64,000 bases of DNA from JAICXG01 sp036825615 (GTDB taxonomy: Bacteria; Verrucomicrobiota; Verrucomicrobiia; Chthoniobacterales; UBA10450): positions 1 through 64,000 of the forward strand of contig DAISXY010000016.1 of the NCBI GenBank assembly GCA_036825615.1. Reading direction: 5' to 3'. Every line of letters starts with the position of its first letter. Positions within the stretch are counted from its first letter, which is position 1. The position numbers and the translations under genes are program-made. Of this stretch, positions 9,364 to 20,269 are shown in pieces. A model generated the notes under the pieces. The model did no database searches. It saw nothing but the letters and a program-made list of their open reading frames with translations, and was not told the DNA's origin.

Positions 9364-10269
9364 ATGGACGAGACGAAGCGGGTGCAGCTCGCGGCTATCC
9401 CGCCGATCCCGGCAATCCTGGGCGGGATCGTCAGCGCACAAGGCGGCGCGGCGCTGGCCAAAGGCCTTTTTCCCGCGCTCGGGCCGACTGGAACGGTGGG
9501 CCTGCGCGTCGGCCTCTCGGCGATCATGCTGCTGGCGGCGTTCCGACCGCGGCTGGGCCGGGCGACGGCGGCGCAGTGGCGGGCGGTGATCCCGTACGGC
9601 CTGGTGTTGGGAACGATGAACATCGTCTTTTACCTGGCGCTCTCTCGGATCCCACTGGGAGTCGCGGTGACGGTGGAATTCGTCGGGCCGCTCGCGGTCG
9701 CGGTGTTCGGATCGCGGCGCGCGGTGGATATGGCATGGGTGGTTTTGGCCTGGACGGGTATCATGCTGATCGCGCCTTGGACGGGCGGAGGAGCGGACGC
9801 GCTCGGTGTCTGGTTCGCGCTGGCGGCGGGCGGGTGCTGGGCCGCTTACATCCTGCTCGGTGGCCGGGTGTCACGCCTGATCTCGGGCGGCGCCCCGGTC
9901 GCGACCGGAATGGCAATCGCTTCGTTCGTGGCGCTGCCGGTCGCGGTCGCAACCGGCGGGTTCGCGCGACTGACGCCCGCGCTCTTCGCCGCGGGAATCG
10001 GGGTGGCGCTGCTCTCGAGCGCGATTCCCTACACCCTCGAGATGATCGCGCTGAAGGAGCTACCCGCGCGGACTTTTGGAATCCTGATGAGCCTGGAGCC
10101 CGCTGTGGCCGCGCTTGTCGGGCTGGTCTTCCTGCACGAACTGCTCTCGCCGCGTCAATGGCTCGCCGTGGCGCTCATCATCGCCGCGAGCACGGGATCA
10201 ACCCTGACCTCGCGCCGTCCCGCGCCCGTCGTTGGCGGTGAGTCGGGAGAGGGGTGGCAGGGAGGGTGA
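9364..10269 (+). CDS. EamA/DMT-family exporter, RhtA-like
   Basis: 301 residues with about ten hydrophobic segments, organised as two EamA repeats. The line AVTVEFVGPLAVAVFGSRR and the second-repeat ELPARTFGILMSLEPAVAALVGLVFLHE match the RhtA-type branch, which exports threonine/homoserine and related amino acids across the inner membrane. Substrate here is inferred only. It starts at ATG 9364 after a short intergenic region. The gene is visibly more GC-rich than its neighbours and the same strand is open in a second frame across most of its length. It also contains no copy of the 9-mer GCCTAACGA. A horizontally acquired origin is possible. Confidence 0.82.
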   Translation: MDETKRVQLAAIPPIPAILGGIVSAQGGAALAKGLFPALGPTGTVGLRVGLSAIMLLAAFRPRLGRATAAQWRAVIPYGLVLGTMNIVFYLALSRIPLGVAVTVEFVGPLAVAVFGSRRAVDMAWVVLAWTGIMLIAPWTGGGADALGVWFALAAGGCWAAYILLGGRVSRLISGGAPVATGMAIASFVALPVAVATGGFARLTPALFAAGIGVALLSSAIPYTLEMIALKELPARTFGILMSLEPAVAALVGLVFLHELLSPRQWLAVALIIAASTGSTLTSRRPAPVVGGESGEGWQGG

Positions 10270-10619
10270 GGGGAGAAAGTAGGAAGGATGAAGGCGGAAG
10301 GAAGAAGTAGGAAGAAAAGCTGAAAAGCTGAGATCCTGAAAGTGGAAAACTGAAAGCTGGCGGCTCAACCGTGTCAGCAGGATTGAATTTGGAAACCAGG
10401 AACCCAGGAAATGAGTTTCAATCACAACTCGTTTGGGATGTCGACCGACTTGCCCACTCGTCGATTTGCCTGACAAGGAACCCTGACGACAGACAAAGTG
10501 AGTCTGCAAGCGCTTTGCTGTGGCCTCAAAACCAATGCGCACACCGAAGCCTTGCCCGGTCGCGCCTTGGGCGGACCGGGCAAGGTTCGGTGGTGGCTTA
10601 AGCTCGCGCGACTCTTCCT
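10270..10619. repeat. Gene-free spacer with purine-rich tract and a 12-bp hairpin
   Basis: Two things are visible. The first is a purine-rich, GGAAG/GAAGTAGGAAG-type tract at about 10270-10345, similar to one at about 3064-3105. The second is a perfect inverted repeat, CCTTGCCCGGTC at 10550-10561 and GACCGGGCAAGG at 10574-10585. The hairpin lies 35 nt beyond the stop of the minus-strand gene at 10620 but has no T-run, so it may be a REP-type element acting as a transcription boundary. No coding potential seen. Confidence 0.6.
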
Positions 10620-11090
10620 TTATGGGGCCCGGACAAGGAATTTCGCGGTGCCGACGATCTGGCCGGTCTCGAAATCGACCGTCGCCTGAAAAGTGCCGTT
10701 GCCTTGGGCGTTGGCGTAGATGCCGGTGCCGCCGGTGAGCATTTCCGGGCCTTCGATAAAGGTCGGATTCTTGTCGACCGGTGTGGTGCCGGTAAAGGTC
10801 GAAGTGAGCGTGCCATCGTCCGTCGTGATGGTGACGGTGCCCGTGACGTAAACCAGTTTACCGACCTGGGTCGCGGTGAAATCCTCGTGGCGCGTGCCGG
10901 CGCCGGTGAAGAATCCCGTGAGAGTGCTATCGCCATCAATGGTCGTGTCGCCGGTGAACATTTCCTCAAAACTGACGATGAGTTCCCGCTGGTGCTGACC
11001 GGTGTCGCCGGCACACAGCGATGCGAGCGGCAGAGCGAGGATGACGGTAAGGATCGCGGCAGCGATCCGGTTGCATGGTCTTGTTTTCAT
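10620..11090 (-). CDS. Secreted beta-barrel-like protein, function unknown
   Basis: 156 residues from MKTRPCNR, chosen because a GGAAA sequence lies about 9 nt upstream; an ATG at 11105 adds five residues. The signal peptide ends near LASLCAG. The mature protein is almost all short beta strands, with the motif LTGGTGIYANAQGNGTF. This resembles the GGTG-YxGAxGxGxF strand pair of allene-oxide-cyclase/dirigent-type barrels. That is only a structural resemblance and no enzymatic role is claimed. A copy of TCGTTAGGC lies in the upstream region at 11126. Confidence 0.6.
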   Translation of the reverse strand: MKTRPCNRIAAAILTVILALPLASLCAGDTGQHQRELIVSFEEMFTGDTTIDGDSTLTGFFTGAGTRHEDFTATQVGKLVYVTGTVTITTDDGTLTSTFTGTTPVDKNPTFIEGPEMLTGGTGIYANAQGNGTFQATVDFETGQIVGTAKFLVRAP

Positions 11091-11270
11091 AAGGCTGATT
11101 TCCAATCTTGTTGTTTTTGTTTGTTTCGTTAGGCCACCGGCCGAAACCGGGGCTTTGGTCGTAACGCAGGAAATCGGTCCGAATCGGCTCAGGAATTTTT
11201 CCCGAAGCCAGCCGGCCGGAAGACGCCCGCCGTAGACGGGCCCCTGGTGTTTGTGGTTTAATCAGCGGCC

Positions 11271-11882
11271 GTGGCTGCTTCCGATTGCCGCCCTGAACCA
11301 GACGCTTTCCTTTCCGAGGCGGAGAAGGATTTCATCGCTACCCTGCAGCGTGCCCCCGAAGCGCGAAGCCAGAATCTGGCCGCGGTGCTGCCGGCGGTGT
11401 ATGCCGAACTGCGACGACTGGCGGCGAGTTATCTGCGCGCTGAACGGGCCGGTCACACTTTGCAGCCGACCGCGCTGGTGCATGAAGCGTATCTGCGAAT
11501 GCTGGAGCAGCGCGAACTAAACGCTGAGAACCGGGCCCAATTTGTCGGCCTCGCCGCCCGGATGATGCGTCGGATTCTAACCAATCACGCCCTCGCCCGG
11601 GCCGCGGCGAAACGCGGCGGCGAGGAGGCCATCCGCCTGACTCTCGACGACGCACTCGATTTCTACGAAGAACGCGACTTGGCGGTGGAAGAAGTGGATG
11701 AGGCTTTGCGCGACCTGGAACGGGTGGACGCGAAGCAGGCCCAAATCGTGGAGCTGCGTTTCTTCGCCGGCCTAACGATTGAAGAAGTCAGCAAGGCCTT
11801 GTCGATCTCGGTCGCGACCGTGAAACGCGAATGGGCCACGGCCAAGCTTTGGCTACGGCGTCGATTGACCGGGGCGGCTTGA
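11271..11882 (+). CDS. ECF-type RNA polymerase sigma factor (TIGR02999-like)
   Basis: 203 residues with a GTG start. The sigma-2 region covers about 40-115 (LPAVYAELRRLAASYLRAERAGHTLQPTALVHEAYLRM, then RAQFVGLAARMMRRILTNHA). The sigma-4 HTH covers about 140-195 (VELRFFAGLTIEEVSKALSISVATVKREWATAK). The LQPTALVHEAYLRL signature is characteristic of the planctomycete/verrucomicrobial/acidobacterial subgroup that is paired with Ser/Thr kinases rather than an anti-sigma factor. The kinase gene starts 4 nt after this stop, so the two are co-transcribed. The sigma factor is therefore probably controlled by phosphorylation by that kinase. This inference comes from gene order. Confidence 0.9.
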   Translation: MAASDCRPEPDAFLSEAEKDFIATLQRAPEARSQNLAAVLPAVYAELRRLAASYLRAERAGHTLQPTALVHEAYLRMLEQRELNAENRAQFVGLAARMMRRILTNHALARAAAKRGGEEAIRLTLDDALDFYEERDLAVEEVDEALRDLERVDAKQAQIVELRFFAGLTIEEVSKALSISVATVKREWATAKLWLRRRLTGAA

Positions 11883-11886
11883 GGAC

Positions 11887-14421
11887 ATGGCGCTGGAATC
11901 GCTCAACGATCCCCCGCCAGCCAATGGTGCCGCAACCGCGGCGCGCTGGCAGCAGGTGAAAATAATTCTCGCGGACGCGCTCGAGCTGAGTACGCCGGAG
12001 AAGCGAACCACGTTTATCGCTCAGGCCTGCGCCGGGGACACCACCCTGCAGGCCGAGATCGAGTCGCTCCTTGCCCAGAAGACAGCGGCCTTCGACCAAT
12101 GCGCCGATCAACTTACCGCTGCCCCCTTGCCGATCGGCTGCCGTCTCGGCGCCTATGAGATCGTGCGCGAGGTCGGCCGCGGCGGAATGGGCGTGGTTTA
12201 TCTGGCGCGACGCGCCGACGGGGAATTTGAAAAGCTGGTCGCGATCAAGCTGCTCAAGCGCGGCACCGACACGGATGAAATCCTGCGCCGTTTTCGGGCG
12301 GAACGGCGCATTCTGGCGGGCCTCGACCATCCGAATATCGCGCGGCTCCTCGACGCCGGCACGAGTGATGACGGGTTGCCCTACTTCGTGATGGAGTACG
12401 TCGAAGGGGAACCGATCACCGACTTTGCGCGCGGTAAAGCTCTCTCGATTGCAGAGCGGCTCGCGCTCTTTCTCAAGGTCTGCGGCGCGGTCGAGGCGGC
12501 GCATCAAAATCAGGTCGTGCATCGCGATCTCAAGCCGAGCAATATTCTCGTTAGGCGGGACGGCGAACCGAAGCTGCTCGATTTTGGCATCGCGAAACTC
12601 TTGGCTTCGGAGGAGGAGGACGCATTTGCTGTCACGCTCACAGCCGAGCGCCGGTTTACGGCGAACTGCGCCTCGCCCGAACAGGCCCGGGGCGAAGCCA
12701 TCACTCCGGCGAGCGACGTCTATGCGCTTGGGGCGCTGTTCTACGAGCTTCTCACGGGCGCGTTGCCTCATCGGTTTGCGTCGGCGAATCCCGCCGCCGC
12801 GGAAATCGTGCGGGTGCTGAGCGAGGAAGAACCGATCCTTCCAAGTGTCGCGGTAGCGAATGCCGAGATCGGGCGCCAGTTAAAAGGCGATCTAGACACC
12901 ATCGTGCTCATGGCGCTGCGGAAGGAGCCAATTCGCCGTTATGCCTCGGTGGCGGCGTTCGCGCAAGACGTCGAGCGACATCTTTCCCACCGGCCGATCG
13001 TCGCGCGCAAGAATAACGCTTCGTATGTCGCGAGGCGTTTCCTTCGTCGCAACTCAGGGCGAATTGCGGTCGCCTGCGCGCTCGCCACGATCGGCCTTCT
13101 CGTCGGCGCGCTTCTCTTCCGCTCCGCCGGTCAGCCGCGCGTAACGGGCTCGCCGAAAATCGCGGCCGCGGACAATCCCGAAGAAGCGACGCACAATCCG
13201 GAAGCCCGCCAACAATTCCTCGAAGCACGGACGCTGGTTTACGAATTCGGCACCGGCGCGAAATATCATGAGAGCCTAACAACCGCCGTCGGTTTATTGG
13301 AAAACGCCACCGCGCGCGATCCGAAATTTTCGCTCGGGTATTCGCTGCTCGCTGAGGCACAGCTTTATTTGTATCGAGACTTCGAGCACACCGACGCGCA
13401 TCTTCACACCGCCAAACTAGCCGCCGATAAGGCGCTTCAGCTCGCGCCCGACTCCGGCGCCGCTCATTTCGCGCAGGCAGTCTACTATTACGATGGTGAA
13501 CGCGACTTATCGCGGGCGGAAAAGGAGATCACCGCCGCCTTGCGCGCGTTGCCGACGCGCGTCGACGCGCTGGCAATCGCAAGCTTGGTCGACTCCCGCC
13601 TTGGGAGATGGAAAGAGGCGATCGAGCACGGTGAGAAAGCCGTCGCGCTCGATCCGCGCGACCCCGCGCTGCTTCCGGCGCTCGCGCAGTGTTACACCCT
13701 GTTACGCCGATACGCGGATGCGGAGCGGGTGGTCGATCGCGCGCTCGGCGTGCTCCCGCCGCAGTTTGCGGGTCCACTTTGGCGTCGCAAAGCAGCGATC
13801 GCCATGTCGCAAGGCGGCTTGAAAGCGGCATCGAGCGCAGTGCAGTCATCGCCCGTCAACGCTCCAATGGAGGATTACTTGCGCCTGCAAATTGCGATTC
13901 TTCAGAGAGACTTCGATGCCGCGCAGCAGATTGCAGACAAGGCCACGCTCTCTGAGCTGGAACCGTGGGTGCTTTTTTGGAAAGGAGTGATCGCGCGCGC
14001 CCGCGGTGATAACGATCGCGCACGGGAAACATTTGCGGCGGTGGCGAGCAAGCTCGAAGCGGAACTGCGCGACCAGCCTAACGACTCAGACCTGCTCAGC
14101 TATCTCGCACTCTGCGAAGCGGGAGCTGGCGAGAAGGACAAAGCGCTCCAGCAAGCGCGCCATGCCGTCGAGGTGTGGCCAATCGCAAAGGACGCAATCG
14201 AGGGTGCCAAAGTCGCGCTGTTGGAAGCGCAGGTTTATGCCTGGCTCGGCCAAAGCGATGTCGCAATCACCAAGCTGGCTGCGCTGGTAAAGATTCCTGC
14301 TGGTCCTGACTACGGCGAGCTGGCCTTGAGCCCGGGATGGGACGATCTCCGTGGTGATTCACGCTTTGGGCAGTTGGTCGAGCAAGCGCGTCAACCGATC
14401 GATCCGATCCCGAACGGGTAA
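11887..14421 (+). CDS. Ser/Thr protein kinase with transmembrane helix and TPR domain
   Basis: 844 residues. After an N-terminal acidic helical region, the Hanks-type kinase domain spans about 88-370. It has a Gly loop GRGGMGVVYLA (about 96), a VAIKLL lysine (about 120), the catalytic loop HRDLKPSN (about 213) and DFGIAK (about 232). CASPEQARGE is the activation-segment end. All catalytic residues are present. A transmembrane helix (about 393-412) is followed by TPR repeats to the end. The C-terminal block (YGELALSPGWDDLRGDSRFGQL) matches the ends of the proteins at 4686 and 18158. It is the second gene of a two-gene operon with the ECF sigma factor, its likely target. One exact 9-mer in the kinase domain forces an AGG Arg codon (12548). 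Confidence 0.92.
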   Translation: MALESLNDPPPANGAATAARWQQVKIILADALELSTPEKRTTFIAQACAGDTTLQAEIESLLAQKTAAFDQCADQLTAAPLPIGCRLGAYEIVREVGRGGMGVVYLARRADGEFEKLVAIKLLKRGTDTDEILRRFRAERRILAGLDHPNIARLLDAGTSDDGLPYFVMEYVEGEPITDFARGKALSIAERLALFLKVCGAVEAAHQNQVVHRDLKPSNILVRRDGEPKLLDFGIAKLLASEEEDAFAVTLTAERRFTANCASPEQARGEAITPASDVYALGALFYELLTGALPHRFASANPAAAEIVRVLSEEEPILPSVAVANAEIGRQLKGDLDTIVLMALRKEPIRRYASVAAFAQDVERHLSHRPIVARKNNASYVARRFLRRNSGRIAVACALATIGLLVGALLFRSAGQPRVTGSPKIAAADNPEEATHNPEARQQFLEARTLVYEFGTGAKYHESLTTAVGLLENATARDPKFSLGYSLLAEAQLYLYRDFEHTDAHLHTAKLAADKALQLAPDSGAAHFAQAVYYYDGERDLSRAEKEITAALRALPTRVDALAIASLVDSRLGRWKEAIEHGEKAVALDPRDPALLPALAQCYTLLRRYADAERVVDRALGVLPPQFAGPLWRRKAAIAMSQGGLKAASSAVQSSPVNAPMEDYLRLQIAILQRDFDAAQQIADKATLSELEPWVLFWKGVIARARGDNDRARETFAAVASKLEAELRDQPNDSDLLSYLALCEAGAGEKDKALQQARHAVEVWPIAKDAIEGAKVALLEAQVYAWLGQSDVAITKLAALVKIPAGPDYGELALSPGWDDLRGDSRFGQLVEQARQPIDPIPNG

Positions 14422-14428
14422 GCTTGGT

Positions 14429-15292
14429 TCAAGAAAAATCGGAACCGATTCGCGCTGTCATTTCGCGCAACTGCCCGAGCGCTGGCTCCATCGGGAGTCG
14501 CACTCCGCGGGTGGCAAGCGCCTTGCAGACTTCCTCGGTCGCAATATTCCCGACCAATTCATCCTGCGCGAAGGGGCAGCCGCCGAGGCCGCCGAGCGCG
14601 GAGTCGAAGCGGCGGCAGCCGGCGTCGTAAGCCGCGAGGATTTTTCCTGCGGCTTCGGCTCGCGTGCTGTGCAGGTGCACACCGACATCGCAGCGGTCGC
14701 AGTCGCATTTCACGGCGGAGACGAGCTGCCTGATCGATTCGGAATCGGCTGCGCCAATCGTGTCGGCCAGGGAAATCGAGCAGATGCCGAGGTCGGTGAT
14801 TTTCTCAACGACTTCGACGACGCGCTCTCCGCTCCAGGCATCGCCGTAAGGGTTTCCGAAGGCCATCGAAACATAAACCACGATTTGGAGGCCGGCTTCG
14901 CTCGCGCGCTGCGCAATGTGCGCCAGCACCTCGATGTTTTCGCCTAACGACTGGTTCTGATTCCGGCGCAGGAAGGTTTCCGAGATCGAACAGGGAAACC
15001 CGAGCGTGGTCACCTTACCGGTCGCGATCGCGCGCTCGGCGCCTCTTTCGTTCACGACAATCCCAATGATCTCGACGTCGTCAGGCAGAGCGAGTTGGGC
15101 GAGGACTTCTTCGCTGTCGGCCATTTGTGGGACCGCCTTCGGCGAGACGAAGCTGACGGCATCGAGGTGCTTGAACCCGGCCTCAATCAAGGCGCGGAGG
15201 TATTGCACCTTCAAGTGAGTCGGGATTTGGCGAGGCAAGCCCTGCCAGGCATCGCGCGGGCACTCGATTAACTTCACCGTTTGTTCCTGCAT
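14429..15292 (-). CDS. mvaB: Hydroxymethylglutaryl-CoA lyase
   Basis: 287 residues of the HMGL/DRE-TIM metallolyase fold. It would cleave 3-hydroxy-3-methylglutaryl-CoA to acetoacetate and acetyl-CoA, the last step of leucine breakdown. Seen: SLADTIGAADSESI, the metal-binding HLHSTR, and the family signature with the catalytic Cys in GGLGGCPFA. The N-terminal motif reads ECPRDAWQGL where many family members have PRDGLQ, a small departure. The gene is divergent from an enoyl-CoA hydratase/isomerase gene with a 49-nt shared promoter region. This fits the two acting together (methylglutaconyl-CoA hydration then HMG-CoA cleavage). Confidence 0.88.
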   Translation of the reverse strand: MQEQTVKLIECPRDAWQGLPRQIPTHLKVQYLRALIEAGFKHLDAVSFVSPKAVPQMADSEEVLAQLALPDDVEIIGIVVNERGAERAIATGKVTTLGFPCSISETFLRRNQNQSLGENIEVLAHIAQRASEAGLQIVVYVSMAFGNPYGDAWSGERVVEVVEKITDLGICSISLADTIGAADSESIRQLVSAVKCDCDRCDVGVHLHSTRAEAAGKILAAYDAGCRRFDSALGGLGGCPFAQDELVGNIATEEVCKALATRGVRLPMEPALGQLREMTARIGSDFS

Positions 15293-15341
15293 CGCCGGCA
15301 GCTAGCTTAGGCGCGATCGCTTCTGAATTCGAATCACTCAC

Positions 15342-16109
15342 ATGCCTAACGTCCTCATCGAAGAAAAAGACCCGCGCATCACTGTGCTCACGCTCAACCG
15401 CCCCGAGCGGCGCAATGCCTTAACGATCGAATTGCTGACCGAGCTAACCGATGCGCTCGATCGCGCCGCCGCTGATTCGCAGAAGCGCGTTCTCATCCTC
15501 CGCGGTGCGGGCAAGGCCTTCTGCGCCGGGCTCGATCTGAACGAAACCACGATCGCCGAGCGCGCGCATCGCTCCGCGGAGATGGTAGCGAAAACGTTGC
15601 TCGCAATCAGCCAAACGCGCCTCATCACGATCGTACAGGTGCACGGAGCCGCGCTCGCCGGCGGCGCCGGGCTGATGTCGGCCTGCGATTTTGTGGTCGC
15701 GGCTGAAGGAACCAGGATCGGTTATCCCGAGACGCGCCGCGGTCTCGTGGCCGCGCTTGTCCTCACCTTTCTCCGCCGCCAACTGCGCGAGCGCGACATC
15801 CGCGAGCTGCTTTTCACGGCCGAACTGATCGAGGCCGGGCGGGCGCGTGAAATCGGCCTCATCAATCGCGTGGTTCCGCCTAACGAGCTGGAAAACGAAA
15901 CGCAAAAGTTTGTCGATGCGGTCTTGCAGGGCGCGCCCGGCGCGCTTGCGAGCACGAAGAAGTTGATCGAAGCGCTCTGGTCCTCCTCGGTGAAAGAAGA
16001 TATTGAGCGCGCCTTGCAGCATCACATGGAAGCGCGCGAATCGGCCGAAGCGAAGGAGGGCATCGCCGCGTTTCTCGAGAAGCGATCGCCGAACTGGACT
16101 GCTGGGTAA
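15342..16109 (+). CDS. Enoyl-CoA hydratase/isomerase (crotonase), probably methylglutaconyl-CoA hydratase
   Basis: 255 residues of the crotonase fold. The oxyanion-hole segments are CAGLDLNE (about 67) and HGAALAGGAGLMSACD (about 105-120). GYPETRRGLVAALV provides a candidate catalytic Glu. The protein begins MPNVLIEEKDPRITVLTLNRPERRNAL, a standard start for the family. Because it is divergent from an HMG-CoA lyase gene, the most economical reading is a leucine-catabolism role. The family is functionally broad and the exact acyl-CoA cannot be read from the sequence. Confidence 0.85.
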   Translation: MPNVLIEEKDPRITVLTLNRPERRNALTIELLTELTDALDRAAADSQKRVLILRGAGKAFCAGLDLNETTIAERAHRSAEMVAKTLLAISQTRLITIVQVHGAALAGGAGLMSACDFVVAAEGTRIGYPETRRGLVAALVLTFLRRQLRERDIRELLFTAELIEAGRAREIGLINRVVPPNELENETQKFVDAVLQGAPGALASTKKLIEALWSSSVKEDIERALQHHMEARESAEAKEGIAAFLEKRSPNWTAG

Positions 16110-16149
16110 TCCACTTGCCGCCCGGCGCGCGGCGCAGTATCGATTCCAT

Positions 16150-16386
16150 GTGGTTATCGCTTCAATCCGTGAATTTAATCGCGCCGTTCCCTTTGTTCCG
16201 TACGAGATTCGAATGGTGAGCGGCGAGCGATTCGAAGTGCCTCATCCGGATTTCATTTCGATTTCGCCCAGGGGCTCCTTTGTCGTTTTTATCGACCGCC
16301 ATGAGCGGCCACATCATCTCAGTTCGCTGTTGATCGAACGTGCTTCGCTGCTGAATGGCAGCCGCCGGCGATCGAAAAGTTCCTAA
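16150..16386 (+). CDS. Small conserved protein of unknown function
   Basis: 78 residues if translated from the GTG at 16150. The sequence FNRAVPFVPYEIRMVSGE, then VPHPDFISISPRGSFVVF and SSLLIERASLL, follows the pattern of a small family common in Planctomycetes and Verrucomicrobiota (xPFxPFxIxLxDGxxFxVxHPDFLxISPxG). A role is not known to me. The frame is open further upstream into the crotonase gene, but conservation by pattern begins only here. It lies between the crotonase and amidohydrolase genes with short gaps. Confidence 0.6.
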   Translation: MVIASIREFNRAVPFVPYEIRMVSGERFEVPHPDFISISPRGSFVVFIDRHERPHHLSSLLIERASLLNGSRRRSKSS

Positions 16387-16395
16387 GCGGCAGCG

Positions 16396-18102
<1,707 letters not shown>

Positions 18103-18157
18103 GTCGCGACCGGACGGCGTTCGCCTCGTGACTTCAACCGGCTAATTTCCCCCGCAC

Positions 18158-20194
18158 ATGCGCGGCTTTTTTCGCGAACTGAGACAGCGGCGAGTTTACC
18201 GCGTCGCGATCGCTTACGGCGTCATAGCTTCGGGTCTGGTCCAGCTCGGCGGAACAGTGCTCCCGATATTTCACGCGCCGGTCTGGCTGCAGCAGGTCCT
18301 GATAGTGATGGTTGCGGCCGGGTTTCCGGTCGCGCTCGTTCTCGCCTGGGCGTTCGATATCACGAGCAGCGGGATTCAGCGGACGCCCAACGTCAGCGGC
18401 CTGCGTATTTCGCATTCCCGACAGATCTGGGCGCTGGCCGGCGTCGGCACAGCGATCGCGGCGCTGGCTCTGAGCGCCTACTGGTTTTGGCATCCGTGGC
18501 GAAATCCTCGCCTGACGAACCAGCGCATCCCGGAAAAGAGTATTGCCGTTCTCCCCTTGGAAAACCTGAGCACGGAAAAGGAGAATGCCTTTTTCGCCGA
18601 CGGCGTGCAGGACCAGATTCTGACCGATCTCGCCAAGGTGGCGGACCTGAAGGTGATCGGCCACACCAGTGTGCAGCAGTACAAGGCGGAGCGCGCGCAC
18701 GACCGGCAGAAAATCGCGGAACAACTCGGCGTCGCTTATTTGCTCGAAGGCTCGGTCCAGCGTTCCAATCGCCGGTTGCGCATCATCGCCCATCTCATTG
18801 ACGCCCGGACTAACGAACAACTTTGGGCCGAGACTTTCGATCGCGAGCTGGCCGATGTCTTCGCGATCCAGAGCGAGATTGCGCAGACGATCGTCACTCA
18901 GCTGCAGGCAAAAATTTCTCCTAAAGAGAAGGCTTCGATCGAACAACGGCCGACGAAAGATCTCGCCGCCTACGATCTTTATTTGCAAGCAAAAGAGCTG
19001 ATCGATTCCTACCTGAACGCCGAGGATCCCAAGGTCTCCTTCCTCAAAGCGATCGATCTGCTCGATGAAGCGACGAAGCGCGATCCGGGCTTTGTGCTCG
19101 CCTATTGCTACGCCGCGCGCGCTCATGACCTGCTCTATTTTCTCGACCTTGATCCAACGACCGAACGCGCCGTTCGCGGCCAGGTTGCAGCGGAAACCGC
19201 ACTGCGCCTCCAGCCCGACCTGGCCGAGGCGCATCTCGCGATGGGCGATCATTATTTTCGGTGCCAGCGCGATTACGAGAAGGCGGAGAAAGAACTCGCG
19301 CTGGCCAAACCCGGCCTGCCGAACAGCGTCCCGTTCCTCACTCTCTCCGGTTATCTCTATCGCCGCCTCGGACGCTGGGAAGAGGGCAAACATGATTTCA
19401 TGCGCGCGGTCGAGCTCGATCCGCGCAACCCGAACGCGAGCAACCTGCTTGCGGATACCTATGTTCTGCTGCGGCAATTCGACCCGGCGATTGCCGAGGC
19501 GAACCGCGCGATCGCGGCCGGGCTCGACCAGCCGATCACAAAACTGCGGCGCGAATTCATTCGCTTCGCCGCGACCGGCGAGGTAGAAATCTTGAGTCGC
19601 GCCCTGGCCGAAGCGCCGCCTGATTTGGATGTCGCCGGTGGTGAAACGCCGGTGCGAATTTTGGTTGCGCTCGTCAGGCACGATTTTGCCGCCGCGGCGC
19701 GCCTGCTCGCCGCCTCCCCGCGTAACACATTCCAGGAAGTGGATTTCAGCTTCTATTATCCGCGGCCTTGGTATGAAGCGATCATCGCGCGCGCCGCCGG
19801 AGACCAGGACAAGGCGCACGCCGCTTTCACCGCAGCGCGAAAAATTCTGGAGCAACGCCTGACGATCAAGCCGGATGACGCGCGCACCATCGCAGTCCTG
19901 GCGCAGGTTGATGCCGGGCTGGGGGAGAAGGAACGCGCGCTGGCGGAAGCACAACACGCCGTCGAACTCATGCCGTTGAGCCGGGATGCTTATGACGGAA
20001 TGCTCGTCCTCTACGGGCAGGCGCAGGTTTTCACCTGGACGGGCGAAACCGATCGCGCGCTCGAGCTGATTCACCGGCTCATGAACCTGCCCGGTTACCT
20101 TACCTACGGATATTTGAAGGTTGATCCACTCTGGGATCCGCTCCGGAGCGATCCGCGGTTTCAAGATTTCGTCGCCTCGCTCGCGACGAAATAG
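18158..20194 (+). CDS. Membrane protein with FlgO/TolB-like domain and TPR repeats
   Basis: 678 residues. The N-terminus FFRELRQRRVYRVAIAYGVIASGLVQLG followed by GFPVALVLAWAFDITSSGIQ is the hallmark of a membrane-anchored TPR family in which two helices are followed by a third (about 90-112). Then comes SIAVLPLENLSTEKENAFFADGVQDQILTDLAKVADLKVI (about 127-255), the same module as in the cyclase protein at 4686. TPR repeats cover about 270-670. No enzymatic domain is present. Probably a protein-interaction or signalling scaffold at the inner membrane. It is a clear paralogue of the 4686 protein with a different sensor end. Confidence 0.82.
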   Translation: MRGFFRELRQRRVYRVAIAYGVIASGLVQLGGTVLPIFHAPVWLQQVLIVMVAAGFPVALVLAWAFDITSSGIQRTPNVSGLRISHSRQIWALAGVGTAIAALALSAYWFWHPWRNPRLTNQRIPEKSIAVLPLENLSTEKENAFFADGVQDQILTDLAKVADLKVIGHTSVQQYKAERAHDRQKIAEQLGVAYLLEGSVQRSNRRLRIIAHLIDARTNEQLWAETFDRELADVFAIQSEIAQTIVTQLQAKISPKEKASIEQRPTKDLAAYDLYLQAKELIDSYLNAEDPKVSFLKAIDLLDEATKRDPGFVLAYCYAARAHDLLYFLDLDPTTERAVRGQVAAETALRLQPDLAEAHLAMGDHYFRCQRDYEKAEKELALAKPGLPNSVPFLTLSGYLYRRLGRWEEGKHDFMRAVELDPRNPNASNLLADTYVLLRQFDPAIAEANRAIAAGLDQPITKLRREFIRFAATGEVEILSRALAEAPPDLDVAGGETPVRILVALVRHDFAAAARLLAASPRNTFQEVDFSFYYPRPWYEAIIARAAGDQDKAHAAFTAARKILEQRLTIKPDDARTIAVLAQVDAGLGEKERALAEAQHAVELMPLSRDAYDGMLVLYGQAQVFTWTGETDRALELIHRLMNLPGYLTYGYLKVDPLWDPLRSDPRFQDFVASLATK

Positions 20195-20250
20195 CTAACC
20201 TGTATCGACGATCTGCGGCCGCCGAATCCGTGCTCACGAAGACCCGTGCC

Positions 20251-20269
20251 CGGCGGTCACAGACCGCCG
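20251..20269. repeat. Short palindrome between convergent genes
   Basis: CGGCGGTC-ACA-GACCGCCG forms a perfect 8-bp stem with a 3-nt loop exactly between the convergent TPR gene and dinB, touching the dinB stop codon. It may act as a bidirectional terminator, though it has no T-run. The form CGGCGGTC...GACCGCCGCTACA resembles a dispersed palindromic repeat rather than a classical terminator. Confidence 0.6.

Noticed and set aside
9330..10241. 303-codon open frame on the same strand as the EamA gene
   Set aside because: It is rich in Arg, Gly and Ala with no family pattern and arises from the GC-rich third positions of the exporter gene, which has a clear family.
18134..20164. 676-codon open frame antisense to the TPR gene
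   Set aside because: It mirrors the coding strand; the sense protein has clear domains and the antisense translation has none.
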